Source of the DNA: an uncultured Oribacterium sp.
GTDB lineage: Bacteria; Bacillota; Clostridia; Lachnospirales; Lachnospiraceae
Direction: 5' to 3'
Assembly (NCBI GenBank): GCA_902485915.1
Contig: CABTMH010000152.1
Span: forward strand, 1-41,764
DNA length: 41,764 nt
Shown: one piece after another, positions 38,925 through 41,764 of the stretch
Layout: each line of letters begins with the position of its first letter
Numbering within the stretch: the first letter of the stretch is position 1
Notes under the pieces: generated by a model
Databases searched by the model: none
Told to the model about the DNA's origin: nothing
The model's input: the letters and a program-made list of their open reading frames with translations, nothing else
Program-made: the position numbers and the translations under genes

Positions 38925-39674
38925 TTACTTATTGTAGTTTACGATGGTGCCGAAGTCCGGCTTCAGAGATGCGCCGCCGATCAGTCCGCCATCGATATCT
39001 GGCTGTGCGAGGAGCTCCTTGCAGTTGCCGGCATTCATGGATCCACCATACTGGATGCGGATCGCCTCTGCTGTATCGGTGTCATAGATCTCACCGATGG
39101 TCTCACGGATCGCCTTACATACCTCCTCGGCCTGTGCGGAGGTCGCCGTCTTACCGGTTCCGATCGCCCAGATCGGCTCGTACGCGATGACGACACCCTT
39201 CGCCTGGTCCGCGCTTACGCCCTGGAATGCGATCTTGATCTGCATACGGATCCAGTCCTCGGTGATCCCCTGCTCTCTCTGCTCGAGAGACTCACCACAG
39301 CATACGATCGGCTTGAGACCCTTCTCCAGCGCCTTCAGGAGCTTCTTATTGATGTCCTCATCGGTCTCATGGAAGTAGCCTCTTCTCTCGGAATGGCCCA
39401 TGATCACGTACTCTACGCCCGCATCTACGAGCATGTCTGCAGAGATCTCACCGGTGTATGCACCCTTATCCTCGAAATACAGGTTCTCTGCGCCTACATG
39501 TACATGGCTGCCCTTGACAGCCTCAACCACTGGTACGAGGTCGATGGCTGGTACACAGTACACCACGTCCACATCCTCATTCTGCACAAGTGGCTTTAAT
39601 GTCTCGACGAGCTTCACCGCCTCAGAAGGAACCATGTTCATCTTCCAGTTACCGGCAATAATCTTCTTTCTCAT
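38925..39674 (-). CDS. tpiA: Triosephosphate isomerase
   Basis: 249 residues, the normal length. It interconverts DHAP and glyceraldehyde 3-phosphate. Motifs are the start RKKIIAGNWKMN (Asn/Lys of the active site), the catalytic histidine in VIMGHSERRGYFHE, the catalytic glutamate in GVVIAYEPIWAIGTGKTA with the mobile loop, and YGGSMNAGN plus GGLIGGASLKPDF near the end. The ATG follows GAGG. It lies after pgk, but a strong terminator stands between them, so it probably also has its own promoter. Confidence 0.97.
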   Translation of the reverse strand: MRKKIIAGNWKMNMVPSEAVKLVETLKPLVQNEDVDVVYCVPAIDLVPVVEAVKGSHVHVGAENLYFEDKGAYTGEISADMLVDAGVEYVIMGHSERRGYFHETDEDINKKLLKALEKGLKPIVCCGESLEQREQGITEDWIRMQIKIAFQGVSADQAKGVVIAYEPIWAIGTGKTATSAQAEEVCKAIRETIGEIYDTDTAEAIRIQYGGSMNAGNCKELLAQPDIDGGLIGGASLKPDFGTIVNYNK

Positions 39675-39793
39675 ATAGATACCTCTTTCTTTTTATCGCT
39701 TCACATACAGGAAGCATCGTAAGCCGCGCGACAGCACAGCTTCTCTTCATATATACGGCACCACGGAGTGCTGTAAAGACATCTAAGATGATG

Positions 39794-39830
39794 AAAAAAG
39801 CCGGAGGCACTCCCATGGAAGGCCTCCGGC
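39794..39830 (-). terminator. pgk terminator
   Basis: Stem GCCGGAGGC / GCCTCCGGC followed on the minus strand by T6, 10 bases past the pgk stop. Confidence 0.92.
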
Positions 39831-39840
39831 CACAGTTCAA

Positions 39841-41061
39841 TTAGTTCTTATCGTCTGCTGCAGCAACACCTGGAAGCTCCTTACCCTCAAGGAACTCAAG
39901 GGAAGCGCCACCACCCGTAGAGATATGGCTCATCTTATCGCCATAGCCGAGCTGGTTCACAGCAGCTGCAGAATCACCGCCACCGATGATGGTGGTCGCA
40001 TCGGTATCTGCGAGTGCCTTCGCAACCGCCTTCGTACCAGCCGCAAGGGTCGGGTTCTCGAATACGCCCATCGGTCCGTTCCATACGACGGTCTTTGCGG
40101 ACTTTACAGCCTCTGCATAGAGCTCAGCGGTCTTCGGTCCGATATCCATGCCCATCTTGCCAGCCGGAATCTGGTCGATGTCTACAACCTCTGTATCGAT
40201 CGGTCCATCGATCGGATCTGGGAAGTGATCTGTGATGACTGCATCTACCGGAAGAAGAAGCTTCTTACCGAGCTGCTCTGCCTTTGCGATCATCTCCTTG
40301 CAGTAGTCAATCTTCGTCTCATCGCAGAGAGAAGAACCGATCTCGTAGCCCTGTGCCTTTGTGAAGGTGAACGCCATACCGCCACCGATGATGAGGGTAT
40401 CGCACTTCTCAAGGAGGTTCGAGATAACATTCAGCTTATCTGCAACCTTCGCACCGCCGAGGATCGCTACGAAAGGACGTACCGGATTCTCAACTGCCTG
40501 GCCGAGGAACTGGATCTCCTTCTGCATCAGGTATCCGACGGCATGCGGGCCATCGATATACTTGGTAACGCCAACGTTAGAGCAGTGTGCTCTATGTGCA
40601 GTACCAAACGCATCATTTACGAATACATCTGCGAGCGAAGCCAGATCCTGTGAGAAAGCATCTCCGTTCTTGGTCTCCTCTGCTCTGTAACGTGTGTTCT
40701 CGAGAAGAATCACATCGCCGTCCTTCATCTCTGCAACGGCTGCTCTTGCGTTTGCGCCGACCACCTCAGGATCTGCTGCAAACTTAACTTCCTGGCCGAG
40801 GAGCTCAGAAAGTCTCTTCGCAACCGGAGCGAGGGTCTTGGAAGGCTTATCCTCCTCTGTCTTCACCTTACCGAGGTGGGAGCAGAGAATCACCTTTCCA
40901 CCATCAGCGATCAGCTTCTTGATGGTCGGAAGTGCAGCCACGAGTCTGTTCTCGTCGGTGATCACACCGTTCTTCAGAGGAACGTTGAAGTCGCATCTGC
41001 AAAGGACGCGCTTGCCCTTTACATCGATATCATCCACTGTTAACTTGTTTAAACCTGCCAT
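39841..41061 (-). CDS. pgk: Phosphoglycerate kinase
   Basis: 406 residues from the ATG at 41061 (GGAG seven bases upstream; a longer frame to 41097 crosses the leader hairpin). It transfers phosphate from 1,3-bisphosphoglycerate to ADP. Motifs are GKRVLCRCDFNVPLKNG (substrate site), LCSHLGKVK, FVNDAFGTAHRAH, VAILGGAKVADKLNVISNLL, and NGPMGVFE with GGGDSAAAVNQLG near the C-terminus (nucleotide site). It is about 10 residues longer than typical because of its C-terminal tail. It follows gap on the same strand. Confidence 0.97.
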   Translation of the reverse strand: MAGLNKLTVDDIDVKGKRVLCRCDFNVPLKNGVITDENRLVAALPTIKKLIADGGKVILCSHLGKVKTEEDKPSKTLAPVAKRLSELLGQEVKFAADPEVVGANARAAVAEMKDGDVILLENTRYRAEETKNGDAFSQDLASLADVFVNDAFGTAHRAHCSNVGVTKYIDGPHAVGYLMQKEIQFLGQAVENPVRPFVAILGGAKVADKLNVISNLLEKCDTLIIGGGMAFTFTKAQGYEIGSSLCDETKIDYCKEMIAKAEQLGKKLLLPVDAVITDHFPDPIDGPIDTEVVDIDQIPAGKMGMDIGPKTAELYAEAVKSAKTVVWNGPMGVFENPTLAAGTKAVAKALADTDATTIIGGGDSAAAVNQLGYGDKMSHISTGGGASLEFLEGKELPGVAAADDKN

Positions 41062-41080
41062 AATAAATCTCCTTTTATAA

Positions 41081-41114
41081 AAAGAGGCCAGGCCCATGAA
41101 GGCCGGACCTCTTT
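41081..41114 (-). repeat. Leader hairpin before pgk (shared with comEC)
   Basis: Stem AAAGAGG / CCTCTTT plus GGCC/GGCC, with T5 on the minus strand. It lies between gap and the pgk ribosome binding site. It matches the hairpin at 15725-15757 at 28 of 33 positions. It can act as a gap terminator or as a leader element. Confidence 0.7.
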
Positions 41115-41145
41115 AAAGTCATATCCCTATATATTCTGAGAGGAA

Positions 41146-41764
41146 TTAGTCAGCAATCAGAGAACCGAAGTACTTGATCGTTCTTACCATCTGAGATGTG
41201 TAGGAGTTCTCGTTGTCATACCATGAAACAACCTGTACGAGCGTCTTGCCGTTGCCCATCGGGAGAACCTTGGTCTGAGTAGCATCGAAGATGGAACCAG
41301 CCATGGAGTTGATGATATCGGAAGATACGATCTCGTCTGTGTTGTACTCGAAGGACTCCGTCTCCTCAGCCTTCATCTGAGCGTTAACCTCATCAGCCGT
41401 TACTTCCTTAGCAACAACTGCATCAAGGATGGTGGTGGAACCTGTAGCTACAGGAACACGCTGAGCAGCACCGTTCAGCTTGCCATCAAGCTCTGGAAGA
41501 ACGAGGCCGATTGCCTTTGCTGCACCGGAAGATGCAGGAGTGATGTTCTGAGCACCTGCTCTGGAACGACGAAGGTTGCCCTTTCTCTGCGGTCCATCGA
41601 GGATCATCTGGTCGCCAGTGTAAGCGTGTACAGTGGTCATGAAGCCGGACTCGATCGGAGCGAGGTCGTTAAGAGCCTTTGCCATCGGAGCGAGGCAGTT
41701 GGTGGTGCAGGATGCAGCGGAGATGATCTGATCATCAGCTGTAAGAGTCGTGTGGTTTACGTTA
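41146..41764 (-). CDS. gap: Glyceraldehyde-3-phosphate dehydrogenase, C-terminal part
   Basis: 206 complete codons; the N-terminus lies beyond the right edge. The catalytic cysteine is in SAASCTTNCLAP, and TVHAYTGDQMILDGPQRKGNLRRSRAGAQNITPASSGAAKAIG and WYDNENSYTSQMVRTIKYF match the type I GAPDH catalytic domain. It oxidises glyceraldehyde 3-phosphate to 1,3-bisphosphoglycerate with NAD. It is followed by pgk and tpiA, the usual glycolytic order. Confidence 0.97.
   Translation of the reverse strand, partial: NVNHTTLTADDQIISAASCTTNCLAPMAKALNDLAPIESGFMTTVHAYTGDQMILDGPQRKGNLRRSRAGAQNITPASSGAAKAIGLVLPELDGKLNGAAQRVPVATGSTTILDAVVAKEVTADEVNAQMKAEETESFEYNTDEIVSSDIINSMAGSIFDATQTKVLPMGNGKTLVQVVSWYDNENSYTSQMVRTIKYFGSLIAD

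Noticed and set aside
1..41764. tRNA or rRNA genes
   Set aside because: None recognised in the intergenic regions on either strand by eye; a tRNAscan run would settle it.

Overview
The window looks like chromosomal DNA of a low-GC-lineage (Firmicutes/Clostridia) anaerobe of fairly high GC, most like a member of the Lachnospiraceae. The signs are an HrcA/CIRCE heat-shock operon, a PerR plus reverse-rubrerythrin oxygen-defence pair, a SAM-I riboswitch before metK, strong AGGAGG ribosome binding sites with occasional TTG starts, and the remains of the clostridial rpsT-lepA-hemW-hrcA-grpE-dnaK neighbourhood. The species cannot be named from the sequence. The genes gpr and spoIIP, which often lie between rpsT and lepA in spore formers, are absent here.

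Layout. 1-1950: hrcA-grpE-dnaK (minus; dnaK cut by the window edge) behind a perfect CIRCE operator. 2183-4030: two secreted 3D-domain proteins. 4233-9650: holA, a PutP-type Na+/proline symporter, hemW (plus) and ilvE. 9879-15708: lepA, a 760-base intergenic region with an unusual repeat array, rpsT and comEC. 15857-18369: a DegV-family protein and gpmI. 18708-19798: reverse rubrerythrin and perR, with a perfect operator-like palindrome in the perR promoter. 20023-21970: an rfbC-like epimerase and an RluA-family pseudouridine synthase with a large insertion. 21956-25571: a sirtuin, 5-formyl-THF cyclo-ligase and a CHASE-type hybrid sensor kinase. 25662-26152: a promoter-to-terminator stretch without a convincing gene.

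26318-35298 is a complete-looking autoinducer-2 (Lsr) locus. lsrA-lsrC-lsrD-lsrB-lsrF run left and lsrR-lsrK-cupin run right, from back-to-back consensus promoters with palindromic operator candidates. AI-2 would be bound by the lipoprotein LsrB, imported by LsrACD, phosphorylated by LsrK, sensed by LsrR and degraded by LsrF. The usual lsrG is missing and a small cupin gene sits in the operon instead. 35469-38725 holds metA (predicted acetyl-specific) and a SAM-I riboswitch, compact metK and a coupled membrane protein of unknown function. The right edge carries gap-pgk-tpiA.

The most unusual structure is at 11834-12334. Six 39-base palindromic units, mostly at a 65-base period, lie between inverted ends of a short repeat family (GTTACTGTTCACTCGT-type termini). 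Other copies of that family lie at 2029-2101, 12914-13060 and about 36521-36584. The array resembles a BIME/REP-type cluster or a chain of hairpins more than a CRISPR. A second small repeat, a 33-base hairpin, occurs just upstream of both comEC and pgk.
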